Positions 1-9,185 of a stretch of 64,000 nucleotides of DNA are shown one piece after another. The position numbers were made by a program, and so were the translations under genes. The stretch covers positions 1-64,000 of the forward strand of contig JAHHRZ010000007.1 in assembly GCA_020025515.1 (NCBI GenBank), in the 5' to 3' direction. Numbering within the stretch: position 1 is the first letter of the stretch; each line of letters opens with the position of its first letter. The notes below the pieces were generated by a model. It did no database searches, had not been told where the DNA came from, and worked only from the letters and a program-made list of their open reading frames with translations. The stretch is from Oscillospiraceae bacterium (lineage in GTDB: Bacteria; Bacillota; Clostridia; Oscillospirales; Oscillospiraceae).

Positions 1-60
1 CTACTGCCAAGTCTGTAGTGGTCTTTCACCACCAAGTTATTGCCCATGCCGGGCGCACAC

Positions 61-94
61 AAAAGAAGGAGCCGCCTTCCTGAGGCAGCTCCTT
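61..94 (-). terminator. Intrinsic terminator after pgsA
   Basis: On the minus strand an 11-bp stem with one mismatch (66-76 against 84-94) and a 7-nt loop is followed by a short T-rich run. It lies just past the pgsA stop and probably ends the long minus-strand operon. Confidence 0.75.
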
Positions 95-106
95 GAGAGG
101 ATGGAA

Positions 107-646
107 TCAATGTTTCTCATTCCAGAGGCAGTTCCAGTTATGTACAAAGTATTCCACGCCGGAATACAGAGTGGTGATAACCGCTACGCCCACAACCACC
201 CAGCGCAGAGGCTCCACCTGAGGGAACGCCATCAGAACACACAGTCCAATCATGGTGCTGGCAGTCTTTACCTTTCCGGACCAGCCGGCGGCAATGACCG
301 TCCCCTTCCCCACAGCCACCAGGCGCAGGCCGGTGACGGCAAACTCACGGGCCAAAATCACCATCAACGCCCACGCAGGCCACAGGCCCCACTCGCAAAA
401 CATGGTCATGGCAGCAATGACCAAAAGCTTATCCGCAAGCGGGTCCAGGAACTTGCCAAAATCAGATACCTGATTGCAGTGGCGTGCAATATAGCCGTCA
501 ATGAAATCTGTCAGGCTGGCGATGATGAACAGAGCCAGTGCCGCAAACATCCAGGGGCCAGCCTGCCCCTTGCTGAGGTACATAAAAACCATATACACTG
601 GAATCATCAGCACCCGCAGAAGTGTGATCTTACTGGCAGTTGTCAT
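107..646 (-). CDS. pgsA: CDP-diacylglycerol--glycerol-3-phosphate 3-phosphatidyltransferase
   Basis: Makes phosphatidylglycerol phosphate from CDP-diacylglycerol and glycerol-3-phosphate in the membrane, the first committed step to phosphatidylglycerol. The 179-residue protein has the full CDP-alcohol phosphotransferase motif (D47, D50, G51, A54, R55, G64, D68, D72) between hydrophobic segments, and its length is normal. The ATG at 646 was chosen over an upstream in-frame codon because it has a good GGAGG site and overlaps the rimO stop as ATGA, indicating translational coupling. It is the last gene of the operon, before a terminator. The cinA gene often found next to pgsA is absent. Confidence 0.95.
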   Translation of the reverse strand: MTTASKITLLRVLMIPVYMVFMYLSKGQAGPWMFAALALFIIASLTDFIDGYIARHCNQVSDFGKFLDPLADKLLVIAAMTMFCEWGLWPAWALMVILAREFAVTGLRLVAVGKGTVIAAGWSGKVKTASTMIGLCVLMAFPQVEPLRWVVVGVAVITTLYSGVEYFVHNWNCLWNEKH

Positions 647-1971
647 TGTTCTGCCTCCTGTCCCATAAGTTCTCCATCCCGGATGTCTGCTATGTTTACC
701 ATGCAGAAGGTACCGGTCTTCACGGTGCGTTCCGCTTTGAACCATACCCGACCGTCAATATCCGGGGAGTCTGCATAGGATCTTCCATAATAAAGGTCTT
801 CTTCAGGGTCATAGCCCTCAGAAAGGATCTCCAGGGTCTTGCCCAGCATATTTTCATTGTACTGGTCCATGATTCTGGACTGAAGCTCTTCCACGATTTC
901 CGCACGCTGCACGGCGATTTCGTTGTCCGGGTAGTCCATTTTAGCTGCTGCGGTTCCCTCTTCGGGAGAGAAGGCGAAGGCACCCACTCGCTCCAGCTTG
1001 GCACGCTTCAGGAAGCTGCACAGCTGCTCAAACTCCGCTTCTCCCTCACCGGGCAGGCCCGTAATCAGGCTGGTTCTCAGCACCAGCCCGGGGATCCGCT
1101 CTCTCAGCTTCCGGAAGAGCTCCTCTACATAGGCACCATTGCCCCGGCGGTTCATCCGGCGGAGAATATCATCGTTAATGTGCTGAATGGGAATGTCCAG
1201 ATACTTCACGATCTTAGGCTCAGAGGCAATCACATCAATAAGCTCCTCATCAATCTCATCCGGGTACAGGTAATGAACCCGAACCCAGTGAATCCCATCG
1301 ATCTTGCACAGCTCCTTCAGCAGTGTGGCCAGAAGGCGCTTGTGACCGGGCAGGTCGGTGCCGTAACGGCTGGTGTCCTGCGCCACCACGATCATTTCCT
1401 TCACGCCCTCTGCCGCCAGGGTCCGGGCCTCATACAGCACATCATCCAGCTGGCGGGAGCGGTACTTGCCCCGGAGAGAAGGAATGATGCAATAGGCACA
1501 GCGGTTGTCGCAGCCCTCCGCAATTTTCAGAAAGGCGTAATGCTGGGGGGTGGTCAGAACCCGGCCCACTTCCTCTTCCTTGGCGTGAATGCTGCCGAAG
1601 CGGCAGACCTTTTTGCCCGCCAAAAGCTCCTCCACCGCCTCAACGATCTCCTGATAGCTGCCGGTGCCCAGAATCCCGTCTACCTCCGGCATCTCATTCA
1701 GAATCTCCTGCTGATAGCGCTGAGACAGGCAGCCGGTCACCATGATTTTCCCCACGGCACCTGCCGTTTTCAACTGGCCTGTTGCAATGATGTTGTCAAT
1801 GGCTTCTGCCTTGGCTGAGTCAATAAATCCGCAGGTGTTGATGATGACCGCGTCGGCTCCTTCCACATTGGGAAGGATGGTGTGGCCCGCCTCCTGGAGC
1901 CGATACATCATCTGCTCACAGTTCACCTGGTTTTTCGCACAGCCCAGGGAGATGAATCCAATATTTGCCAT
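643..1971 (-). CDS. rimO: Ribosomal protein uS12 methylthiotransferase RimO
   Basis: Radical-SAM enzyme that adds a methylthio group to the conserved aspartate of ribosomal protein S12. The 442-residue protein has the three N-terminal cluster cysteines (C11, C47, C81), the radical-SAM triad C154-x3-C158-x2-C161 and a C-terminal TRAM-like region. The LGCAKN opening and the position before pgsA point to RimO rather than MiaB. The start at 1971 has a GGAGG site inside the end of recX, two bases past its stop, so the genes are probably coupled. Confidence 0.95.
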   Translation of the reverse strand: MANIGFISLGCAKNQVNCEQMMYRLQEAGHTILPNVEGADAVIINTCGFIDSAKAEAIDNIIATGQLKTAGAVGKIMVTGCLSQRYQQEILNEMPEVDGILGTGSYQEIVEAVEELLAGKKVCRFGSIHAKEEEVGRVLTTPQHYAFLKIAEGCDNRCAYCIIPSLRGKYRSRQLDDVLYEARTLAAEGVKEMIVVAQDTSRYGTDLPGHKRLLATLLKELCKIDGIHWVRVHYLYPDEIDEELIDVIASEPKIVKYLDIPIQHINDDILRRMNRRGNGAYVEELFRKLRERIPGLVLRTSLITGLPGEGEAEFEQLCSFLKRAKLERVGAFAFSPEEGTAAAKMDYPDNEIAVQRAEIVEELQSRIMDQYNENMLGKTLEILSEGYDPEEDLYYGRSYADSPDIDGRVWFKAERTVKTGTFCMVNIADIRDGELMGQEAEQ

Positions 1972-1973
1972 GT

Positions 1974-2603
1974 TTATTCCTCCGGTTCTCCCACCATGGA
2001 TTCGCCCCGCCGGTTTAGAACCCGGCGAACGTCCTGCCAGGCATAGCCCCTGCGCAGGAGGGCGTCAATGGTTTTTTTCAATTCCTTGCGATCCGGCTCC
2101 GGGCTCAGTTTTCGATCCAGATAATCCATAATCGCTTCATCCGGCTCCGGCAGATTCTCCAGAGCCTGATCCCAGAGCTCTCTGGGAATTCTCTTTTCAT
2201 AAAGCATCTGCCGCAGACGGGCCGGCCCATAGCCCCGGCTCAATCCTCTGCGGACCAGCTGCCGTGCCGTGTCCAAATCGTCTACCAGAGACAGCTCCTG
2301 CATCCAGCTGACCGCGGCCCGGGCATCTTCCTGAGACTCCCCTTTCCGCCGCAGCCGCTGCTCCAAATCTCCTGCGGAAACAGCCGCGGCAGAGACGATC
2401 CGCACCGCCCGCATCTTGGCAGACATGCCGCCGGCAGCCTGCCGGATTTGGTTCAGCTCCTCCTGACTGATCTCACGGCCCTGGTAAAGTCCAAAGTCCA
2501 GGATGGTCTGGGGGTACAGCCGGAGCTTTGTCCGGTCGGACAGGGTCAGATAATACTGCCCTGTCCGGTCCGCCTGTTCGGATATTGCATCAATCTTCAT
2601 CAT
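1974..2603 (-). CDS. recX: Regulatory protein RecX
   Basis: RecX binds RecA filaments and modulates their activity. About 209 residues of charged three-helix repeats with a typical N-terminus (MKID..., then a short beta region). The gene overlaps the end of recA. The exact start is uncertain: ATG codons at 2618, 2612, 2603 and 2600 are all in frame, none with a clear Shine-Dalgarno, so translation is probably coupled to recA. I chose 2603 because the family usually starts at the MKI-like sequence. Direct adjacency to recA supports the call. Confidence 0.88.
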   Translation of the reverse strand: MMKIDAISEQADRTGQYYLTLSDRTKLRLYPQTILDFGLYQGREISQEELNQIRQAAGGMSAKMRAVRIVSAAAVSAGDLEQRLRRKGESQEDARAAVSWMQELSLVDDLDTARQLVRRGLSRGYGPARLRQMLYEKRIPRELWDQALENLPEPDEAIMDYLDRKLSPEPDRKELKKTIDALLRRGYAWQDVRRVLNRRGESMVGEPEE

Positions 2604-3696
2604 TAAAATCATCGGCATTTACGGCAACGGGTTTTTCCGCCGCCTTGGCCGCCTTGGCTCTGGGGCCGGACTGGAGCTTATACAGATTTTCCCGCACCTT
2701 CTGCTCCAGATCCGCCATCATATCGGGATGATCCAGCAGATACTGCTTTGCGTTGTCACGGCCCTGACCGATTCTCTCATCTCCCATGGAGAACCAGCTG
2801 CCACTCTTCTGAATCAGTTCCAGCTGCACCGCCAGATCCAGAATCTCGCCGCTCTTGGAGATTCCTTCTCCGTACATAATATCGAAGAACGCCTCTTTGA
2901 AGGGAGGTGCCACCTTGTTTTTTACCACCTTCACACGGGTGCGGCTGCCGATCACATCGGAACCGTCCTTGATGGACTCCACACGGCGCACATCCAGACG
3001 GACGGAAGCATAAAACTTCAGGGCGTTGCCGCCGGTGGTGGTCTCGGGGTTTCCGTACATGACGCCGATCTTCATACGCAGCTGGTTAATAAAGATGACC
3101 ACGCAGTTTGTCTTTGCGATGGAGCCGGCCAGCTTCCGAAGGGCCTGGGACATAAGCCGGGCCTGAAGGCCCACAAAGCTGTCACCCATTTCGCCCTCGA
3201 TCTCGGCACGGGGGGTCAAGGCCGCCACGGAGTCCACAACCACGGCGTCCACCGCACCGGAGCGAACCAGCGCATCTGCGATTTCCAGTGCCTGCTCGCC
3301 GGTGTCCGGCTGAGAAACCAGCATGGAGTCGATGTCCACGCCCAGAGCGGAGGCATAGTCCGGGTCCAGAGCATGCTCCGCATCCACAAACGCCACTTCT
3401 CCCCCCCGCTTCTGGGCCTCTGCCAGAATGTGCAGGGCCAGGGTGGTCTTACCGGAAGATTCCGGTCCGTAAATCTCAATAATGCGCCCCTTGGGAACGC
3501 CGCCAATGCCCAGGGCCGCATCCAGATTCAAAGAGCCGGTGGGAATGGCATCTACGGACATCTCAGGCCGGTCGCCCAGACGCATGACGGTACCCTTTCC
3601 GTAGGTTTTTTCAATTTGCGCCAGTGCCGTGTCCAGTGCCTTCTTTTTGTCACTGGCAGGGGCGGGCGCTTCATAGGATGTTTTTTTAGAAGCCAT
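2590..3696 (-). CDS. recA: DNA recombinase RecA
   Basis: Strand-exchange ATPase of homologous recombination and the SOS response. The 368-residue protein has Walker A at residues 77-84 (GPESSGKT), the MAW region after it, and the conserved DNA-binding loops, with an Ala/Lys-rich acidic tail. The ATG at 3696 follows a purine-rich site (GAGGAAGAGG); a longer reading is possible but lacks support. The start overlaps the last 11 bases of prmC. I saw no obvious dedicated promoter or SOS box in the 3' end of prmC, so recA may be transcribed with the upstream genes. Confidence 0.98.
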   Translation of the reverse strand: MASKKTSYEAPAPASDKKKALDTALAQIEKTYGKGTVMRLGDRPEMSVDAIPTGSLNLDAALGIGGVPKGRIIEIYGPESSGKTTLALHILAEAQKRGGEVAFVDAEHALDPDYASALGVDIDSMLVSQPDTGEQALEIADALVRSGAVDAVVVDSVAALTPRAEIEGEMGDSFVGLQARLMSQALRKLAGSIAKTNCVVIFINQLRMKIGVMYGNPETTTGGNALKFYASVRLDVRRVESIKDGSDVIGSRTRVKVVKNKVAPPFKEAFFDIMYGEGISKSGEILDLAVQLELIQKSGSWFSMGDERIGQGRDNAKQYLLDHPDMMADLEQKVRENLYKLQSGPRAKAAKAAEKPVAVNADDFNDED

Positions 3697-4573
3697 ATTC
3701 CTCTTCCTCTCTGTTCTTTTGGGCCAAAACCGCCCGTTCAATTCCGTTATAGTCGTTTTTCCGCTCTACCACCGTGAAGCCTCCCTGCTCCAAAATCCGA
3801 CACACATCCTCTCCCTGACCCATGCCAAACTCAAAGCAGAGCCAGCCCAGAGGCTTCAAAACCGAAGCGTAATTTTCCACGATGGCGCGGTAGAACTCCA
3901 ACCCGTCCTCCCCGCCATCCAGAGCCAGAGCCGGTTCAAAATCCCGGACACTGGGCTGCAAGGTGGACATGTCCTCTGAACGGACATAGGGGGGATTGGA
4001 AACAATCAAATCAAAGGTACCCAAAAAGGCCGGAGCCGGCGCCTTGGCATCCGCCTGGATACAGTTCACTCTGGCTCCCATCTTCATGGCAGCCGCATTT
4101 TTCTTTGCCACATTCAGGGCCTCTCGGGAGATATCCGCCAAAGTCACTCTGGCATCCGTCACCTTTCGGGCAATGGCCAGACCGATGCAGCCGGAGCCTG
4201 TGCACAGGTCCAGGATCCGGGGGTCCTGCTCCAGATACACCGCCTTGGTAATGGCCAGCTCCGTCACGGCGCAGGTGTCGTCCCTGGGAATCAGCACATC
4301 CCGGTTCACATGCAGGGTCATACCGTAAAAGTCCCATTCCTGCAAAATGTAGGCCAGAGGCTCGCCCTCTGCTGCCCGGGAGGTAAAGGAATCCATCTGA
4401 CGGCACACCTGCTCCGAGGCGTAGGAATTCCAGTCGGCCACAATCTCCTCCTGAGATTTACCAGATGCGGCGCACAACAGCTCCCGGGCAATGAGCCCCG
4501 CCCGCTGCGGTCCCTCCTCCGCAAGCAGCTCCTTTCTGGTCTGGGAATACAAATCCATGTATTTTTTTACCAC
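3686..4573 (-). CDS. prmC: Release factor glutamine N5-methyltransferase PrmC
   Basis: Methylates the GGQ glutamine of peptide-chain release factors with SAM. The 295-residue protein has the N-terminal helical domain, a SAM-binding motif at 122-128 (DLCTGSG) and the catalytic NPPY at 193-196. It starts with GTG at 4573, nine bases after an AAGGAGGG site, and overlaps the yqhQ stop by 7 bases. prfA, its usual neighbour and substrate gene, is not in the window. Confidence 0.93.
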   Translation of the reverse strand: MVKKYMDLYSQTRKELLAEEGPQRAGLIARELLCAASGKSQEEIVADWNSYASEQVCRQMDSFTSRAAEGEPLAYILQEWDFYGMTLHVNRDVLIPRDDTCAVTELAITKAVYLEQDPRILDLCTGSGCIGLAIARKVTDARVTLADISREALNVAKKNAAAMKMGARVNCIQADAKAPAPAFLGTFDLIVSNPPYVRSEDMSTLQPSVRDFEPALALDGGEDGLEFYRAIVENYASVLKPLGWLCFEFGMGQGEDVCRILEQGGFTVVERKNDYNGIERAVLAQKNREEEEYGF

Positions 4574-5571
4574 CGATCAGAGCCCTCCTTCTCCGGAAGC
4601 ACCGCCTCAAGAGATGCGATGCCCACTTCGATCATGCTGTCATCCGGCTCATTGGTGGTGAAGTTCTGGAACCACATCCCCGGAGCCGTCAGAACTCGGG
4701 TCACGGCGTTGTCATAGCGTCCCACCAGTCGATTGATCTCATAGCCCACGGATACCACAAGGGGCAGCAGCAGAAGCTTATAGGCAATCATAATCACCTG
4801 AAACAGGACGGTTCCTTTCATAGCATACAGAGCCGGCACCGCAGAAAGGAGCAGAGACGATGCAATGGAAAAGATCAGAATGGACAGAACCATAATGACC
4901 AGCAGGAAGCTGGTGCCGCATCTGGGGTGGAGCCGGGTCTGCTTTCTTACATTTTCCACCGTAAGCGGCAGCCCCGCCTCATAGCAGCGAATGGTCTTAT
5001 GTTCTGCGCCATGATAAGAAAACAGCCGTTTCATCTCTCCCATCCGGGAAATCAGATACATATACAGTACAAAAATCATCATACGGATCAGGCCTTCCAC
5101 CAAATTGACCCCTAGGGTGCTTTGGATGAAGCCGCTGAACAGGCTGCCGATGACCATAGGCAGCAGGAAAAACAGGAAGATGGACATTGCAAGGCCCAGG
5201 ACCACTGCAAGGCCAACCAGTACCTTCTGGAATTTTTCGCTGCCCAGCTTCTTTTCCAGCCACTTGTCAAACTTGGATTCGGCAGGCTCGTCCCCTTCCT
5301 CCGGTGCCAGATCCGCAGAGCGCATCAGAGCCTTTACGCCCACCACATTGGCGCTGACAAAGTTGTATACGCCCCGAATGAGGGGCCAGCGCAGAGGAGA
5401 ATGTTCCTTGGGAAGCTTCCGGGGGTGCACCTCCACGGTGATCCCCTCTTTGCCCCGCACCACAATGGCATCCTTTTCAGGCCCGCGCATCATAATGCCC
5501 TCGATGAGGGCCTGACCGCCGATCATGGTCTTGAATTTTTCCTGAGAGACTTGGTTTTCGTGTTTTGCCAT
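4567..5571 (-). CDS. yqhQ: YqhQ-type membrane protein (DUF1385)
   Basis: A 334-residue membrane protein of the DUF1385/YqhQ family, whose function is not established. It shows the family N-terminus (MIGGQALIEGIMMRGP), a central pair of strongly hydrophobic segments (about 115-175), the conserved HGAEHKTI stretch and further membrane segments at about 220-285. In Clostridia it commonly sits directly before prmC, as here. The Shine-Dalgarno at 5571 is weak (GAAAGG about 13 bases upstream). Confidence 0.85.
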   Translation of the reverse strand: MAKHENQVSQEKFKTMIGGQALIEGIMMRGPEKDAIVVRGKEGITVEVHPRKLPKEHSPLRWPLIRGVYNFVSANVVGVKALMRSADLAPEEGDEPAESKFDKWLEKKLGSEKFQKVLVGLAVVLGLAMSIFLFFLLPMVIGSLFSGFIQSTLGVNLVEGLIRMMIFVLYMYLISRMGEMKRLFSYHGAEHKTIRCYEAGLPLTVENVRKQTRLHPRCGTSFLLVIMVLSILIFSIASSLLLSAVPALYAMKGTVLFQVIMIAYKLLLLPLVVSVGYEINRLVGRYDNAVTRVLTAPGMWFQNFTTNEPDDSMIEVGIASLEAVLPEKEGSDRW

Positions 5572-5597
5572 GTTGGGAATTCAACCTTTCTCTATCA

Positions 5598-7067
5598 CTA
5601 TTGCTCAGTTGCGGGAAGCCGAACAGTAACCAGAGTCCCGCCGCCCTGGGCGTTTTCCAGACTCAGGCTGCCGCCGTGCATCTCCACAATCTCGTCGCAC
5701 ACAGCCAGTCCAATGCCGGTGCCCCTGGCTTTGGAACTGCCCTTATAAAATTTCTTTTTTACCAGAGGAAGCTCATCTTCCGGAATACCGGGGCCGTAGT
5801 CCCGAATCCGAATGACAATGCTGTCCCCTTCCAGACGCATGGAAGTATCGATCTGCTTGCCGTCGCCGCCATGCTTGGCGGCATTGTCCAGAATATTGAG
5901 AAGCACCTGACGCATCCGCTTGGGGTCACAGGGGATCTCCGGAATGTCATCGTCGTTATCCAGCACCTTTAAGGTGACCCCCTCCTGGCGCAGCCGGGAG
6001 CCATACATATACACCGTATCTTCAAATTCCCCCCGAACATCGGTCATTTCCACGTTCAAGGTCATGCGTCCGTCTTCCATCCGGGTGAAATCCAGAAGCT
6101 CCGTCACCATTTCCGTGAGGCGGTGGCTTTCCTTCTGAATGATGGCCATGCCTCTGCGGGTCTCCTCCGGGTCCAAGGCTTCATAGGAAAGCAGGGTCTC
6201 ACTCCATCCGCTGATGGCCGTCAGAGGGGTGCGCAGCTCATGAGACAACGAGGAAATAAACTCCGTCTGGAGCTTTTCATTCTGATTGATCTTGTTGGAC
6301 ATATCGTTGATGGTGGCAGCCAGGTCCCCGATTTCGTCATCAAAATGGCTCTTGATCTGCACGCCATAGCTGCCGCCTGCGATCCGCTTTGCCGTGGCGG
6401 TAATGTCTGCCACAGGCTCCAAAATGGAGCGGATGTAGTATCGGTTGCTCAAAATCACCACAAGGATGAAAAACAGTGCCACCCCAAGGGCCACCAGGGC
6501 CACACCCACCAGCTGCAAATCTACCGTCCGCAGGCTGGTCACATAGCGCAATACGCCGATGACCTCGCCGTTGGTGTAGATCATAGGGCTGGACACCGCC
6601 ATGATCCGCTCCCCGGTTGCGGGGTCGTCCCCCACAAAGACAGAGGTCTGTCCATTTTGAATTGCCTTTTTTACATCGTCGGTGGTGGGGTTCTGCCCGC
6701 CCCACTGCCCATAGGAGGAGGCCACCATACGGCCCCCCGCATTGATAAACTGAAGCTCGATGCTGTTTTTATCTTCAAATGCCCGGGCATAGGAAATACA
6801 GGAGCGATAATATTCATTATAGCTCTGCCCGATATAGTTGGCGAAAAAGTCCGTGGTGGTTCTGGCCCGGTGCTTCAAATCTGCCTGCATATTGGAATAA
6901 TAATACGCCGCAAAAGCCGCAGTGATCAAAATAACGCAGATTCCGGCCAGTGCCGTAACAGGCCCCACGGTATGGGTAAGCCAGCGGCCCTGCAATCCCT
7001 TCAGGTGGATTGCGTGCTTGCTTTGCTCACTGCCCTGATTCTTCTTTTGACTTCTCAAGCGCCCCAC
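5598..7067 (-). CDS. Membrane sensor histidine kinase
   Basis: Sensor kinase of a two-component system, 489 residues. Order: transmembrane segment about 34-57, extracytoplasmic sensor of roughly 125 residues, second transmembrane segment about 185-207, HAMP (208-262), HisKA dimerisation domain with phospho-acceptor H276 in SLSHELRTPL, then an HATPase domain with N box (NILDNAAKHG) and G boxes (DYGPGIP, GTGIGLAV). It starts with GTG at 7067 and overlaps the regulator stop by 13 bases, so the two are coupled and almost certainly cognate partners. The signal sensed is unknown. Confidence 0.93.
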   Translation of the reverse strand: MGRLRSQKKNQGSEQSKHAIHLKGLQGRWLTHTVGPVTALAGICVILITAAFAAYYYSNMQADLKHRARTTTDFFANYIGQSYNEYYRSCISYARAFEDKNSIELQFINAGGRMVASSYGQWGGQNPTTDDVKKAIQNGQTSVFVGDDPATGERIMAVSSPMIYTNGEVIGVLRYVTSLRTVDLQLVGVALVALGVALFFILVVILSNRYYIRSILEPVADITATAKRIAGGSYGVQIKSHFDDEIGDLAATINDMSNKINQNEKLQTEFISSLSHELRTPLTAISGWSETLLSYEALDPEETRRGMAIIQKESHRLTEMVTELLDFTRMEDGRMTLNVEMTDVRGEFEDTVYMYGSRLRQEGVTLKVLDNDDDIPEIPCDPKRMRQVLLNILDNAAKHGGDGKQIDTSMRLEGDSIVIRIRDYGPGIPEDELPLVKKKFYKGSSKARGTGIGLAVCDEIVEMHGGSLSLENAQGGGTLVTVRLPATEQ

Positions 7068-7738
7068 TTATATCCGAACCCCCAGACTGTGGTGATGTAT
7101 TTCGGAGTAGTGGCATCATCCTCGATCTTAATGCGCAGACGGCGGATGTTCACATCCACGATCTTCAGTTCTCCGTCATAGTCTCTGCCCCAGACGGCGG
7201 TCAGCACATCCTCCCGGGACAGTGCCCTGCCGGGATTCTGCATGAATAGCTTCAGGATGGAATACTCCACCTGTGTCAGACGGATACGCTCTCCGTCCTT
7301 TTCCAATGTTCGGTTGCGCACATTCATCACAAAGGGCCCGTGGGACAGCAGCTCCGTCTCTGCCTTGTCCCCGCCGATCCGGCGATACAGCGCATCGATT
7401 CTCGCCGTCAGCTCCGCAGGGGAAAAGGGCTTGGTTACATAGTCGTCCGCTCCTGTCATAAGGCCGGTGACCTTATCCATCTCCTGTGTGCGCGCCGTGA
7501 GCATAATAATGCCGATCTGCTTATTGGTGGCCCGGATATTGCGGCACACCTCAAAGCCGTCGATATCCGGCAGCATAATATCCAAAATTGCCACGCCAAT
7601 GTCCGGATGCTCCTTGAGCCGCTCCAAAGCCTCCATGCCCGTTCCTGCCTCAATGGCATCGTAACCGGCCCGCTTCAGATTGATTACCACAAAGCTGCGG
7701 ATATTGACTTCATCTTCCAAAATTAGAACCTTCTTCAT
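7055..7738 (-). CDS. OmpR/PhoB-family response regulator
   Basis: DNA-binding partner of the adjacent kinase, 227 residues. The receiver domain has the acidic pair (E8, D9), phospho-acceptor D53 and K103 in TKPF. A C-terminal winged helix (about 130-227) has the usual PhoB-type WGxxY/F ending. The ATG at 7738 follows GAGGAGGG; an in-frame upstream ATG falls in the preceding lipoprotein gene and is not used. Gene order is lipoprotein, regulator, kinase. Targets are unknown; autoregulation through the promoter at 9102-9130 is plausible but unproven. Confidence 0.94.
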   Translation of the reverse strand: MKKVLILEDEVNIRSFVVINLKRAGYDAIEAGTGMEALERLKEHPDIGVAILDIMLPDIDGFEVCRNIRATNKQIGIIMLTARTQEMDKVTGLMTGADDYVTKPFSPAELTARIDALYRRIGGDKAETELLSHGPFVMNVRNRTLEKDGERIRLTQVEYSILKLFMQNPGRALSREDVLTAVWGRDYDGELKIVDVNIRRLRIKIEDDATTPKYITTVWGFGYKWGA

Positions 7739-7751
7739 CTGCGGTCCCTCC

Positions 7752-9044
7752 TCAGGTTTCCCCTGTCTTCCAGTCCTCATGAATAAAGTTGAAGTTGGAG
7801 ATCAATGTCTGCTGATCCAGCCCTTCTGCCTCTGCGCCGGGGCCCAGAACGGCTGCATAGACCACTTCGTCGGTCTGCTTCAACACAAACATGTCAGAAT
7901 TCTGTTCCAGTTTCTGACGTTCTTCTCCTGTCAGTGCATAAATCGTAAAGAGCTCCACATCATCGGTCAGAGAAAATACATAGCCCTGGGTGCTGCCCAG
8001 AGGTTTTCCCTGGGACACACGGATCTGTTCTGCCCACTCTTTTTTCAGGTGCACATACCAGCGTTCCGGGTAATTGTGGTATGTATAAACCTTATCCACC
8101 TCTTCGCCCGTAGGCATCAGGTTATACCACCTCAAAATATCCTGGCCGTCCTCCGACCCCATCTGGCTGGGAATTTCAATCAGACCGTCGTGGTCGATAT
8201 CAGCGCCGTAGACATAGTAATTGCGCATGGTTTTGACGCTGGTGCCGGAGTCATTGGACAGGGCCACATTGGTAAATTTCCCCTGCTCCACAATATACAC
8301 ATCCGTAATGATGGTATCTTCATCATACAAACTGGCAGCGAAAACCGCCTGATAATTGCTGCACATTCCCCCGGAAGCAATTCTTTTCAACCGCTCCGCC
8401 GGTACAGACATAGGGGCTTCCCCCACCCGCTCAATGAGGTCTTCGCTATAGTCATAGAGCTCTGCCACCCCATTGGATTCGTCTCCTCCCGGCCGGAGGA
8501 TCACAAGCTCCCGGCGAAGATCCCGGTCCAGATCCAAGGTCAAAAATCTGGTATATCCGGCAGTCAACATGGTGGCCGGGGCTTCGCCCCCGAAGCCGTA
8601 GACAGACAGCGAATGGAGGACCTCATTGCCCGCCTTGCGTCCCACCACGACCTCCACTCCCGGATTGGAGTCCATGTCCACATATTCCACCTGTTCAAAA
8701 TCGGTGCCGGAGGCCTCCATCACCACGGTGTTTTCATAGACCTCGCCCCGTTTGAAGAATACCAGTATCTTCAGAGGCCGTTCTCCCGTGCCTTTGGCAA
8801 ATACCAGGGCCTCCTGGACCCCGTCGCCGTTCAGATCTGCCATTTGGACAGTCTGCTGATTCTCTCCCAGGATCGGGGCGCAGTAGCTCAGGCCCGTCAT
8901 GGACTCATCAATGACCTTCTGCAAATTGCTGGCATCCTCAGACCGTTTCGGGAGGCGGTACATTTCATCCACCGTCTTCATCATGCAGCCGCAGAGCAAG
9001 GCCGCCAGAACCGCACACAATATTACAATCCACCAACGCCGCAC
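7752..9044 (-). CDS. FG-GAP/VCBS-like lipoprotein
   Basis: Unrecognised 430-residue lipoprotein. It starts with GTG at 9044, six bases after AGAGGTG. A positive N-terminus (VRRWW) and hydrophobic stretch end in a lipobox-like LLCGC. The mature part has at least four Asp-rich loops (DLNGDG, DMDSN, DLDRD, DIDHDG), each followed by a short hydrophobic strand, as in FG-GAP/VCBS beta-propeller repeats that often bind calcium. It precedes the response regulator by 13 bases, so it may be an accessory input to the two-component system. That role is an inference from position only. Confidence 0.72.
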   Translation of the reverse strand: MRRWWIVILCAVLAALLCGCMMKTVDEMYRLPKRSEDASNLQKVIDESMTGLSYCAPILGENQQTVQMADLNGDGVQEALVFAKGTGERPLKILVFFKRGEVYENTVVMEASGTDFEQVEYVDMDSNPGVEVVVGRKAGNEVLHSLSVYGFGGEAPATMLTAGYTRFLTLDLDRDLRRELVILRPGGDESNGVAELYDYSEDLIERVGEAPMSVPAERLKRIASGGMCSNYQAVFAASLYDEDTIITDVYIVEQGKFTNVALSNDSGTSVKTMRNYYVYGADIDHDGLIEIPSQMGSEDGQDILRWYNLMPTGEEVDKVYTYHNYPERWYVHLKKEWAEQIRVSQGKPLGSTQGYVFSLTDDVELFTIYALTGEERQKLEQNSDMFVLKQTDEVVYAAVLGPGAEAEGLDQQTLISNFNFIHEDWKTGET

Positions 9045-9101
9045 GAAATACACCTCTTTGCATCCAAACTTTTGCAGAAAGCACATCACCTTATCCAATC
9101 A

Positions 9102-9130
9102 ATTATAGCCCACTTATCTTAAAAAAGCAA
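9102..9130 (-). promoter_or_regulatory. Promoter of the lipoprotein/two-component/recA/pgsA operon
   Basis: TTGCTT (9125-9130), a 17-base spacer and a consensus TATAAT (9102-9107) read leftwards. All downstream genes to pgsA overlap or lie within about 30 bases of each other, so this promoter may drive the whole 9-kb unit. Confidence 0.75.
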
Positions 9131-9185
9131 GTGAACATCCTCAGATTCGGGAAGTTCCGAGACCGCAGTATAAAGGTTCCCTGTG

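Noticed and set aside
1..47. Possible minus-strand gene start (ATG at 47, reading MGNNLVVKDHYRLGS) at the left edge
   Set aside because: No ribosome site, only 15 codons visible and no family match; cannot be supported. A small hairpin is also present but has no context.
7680..9122. 480-codon plus-strand open frame opposite the FG-GAP-like lipoprotein
   Set aside because: The minus frame has a promoter, a ribosome site, a lipobox and ordered Asp-loop repeats; the plus frame has none.
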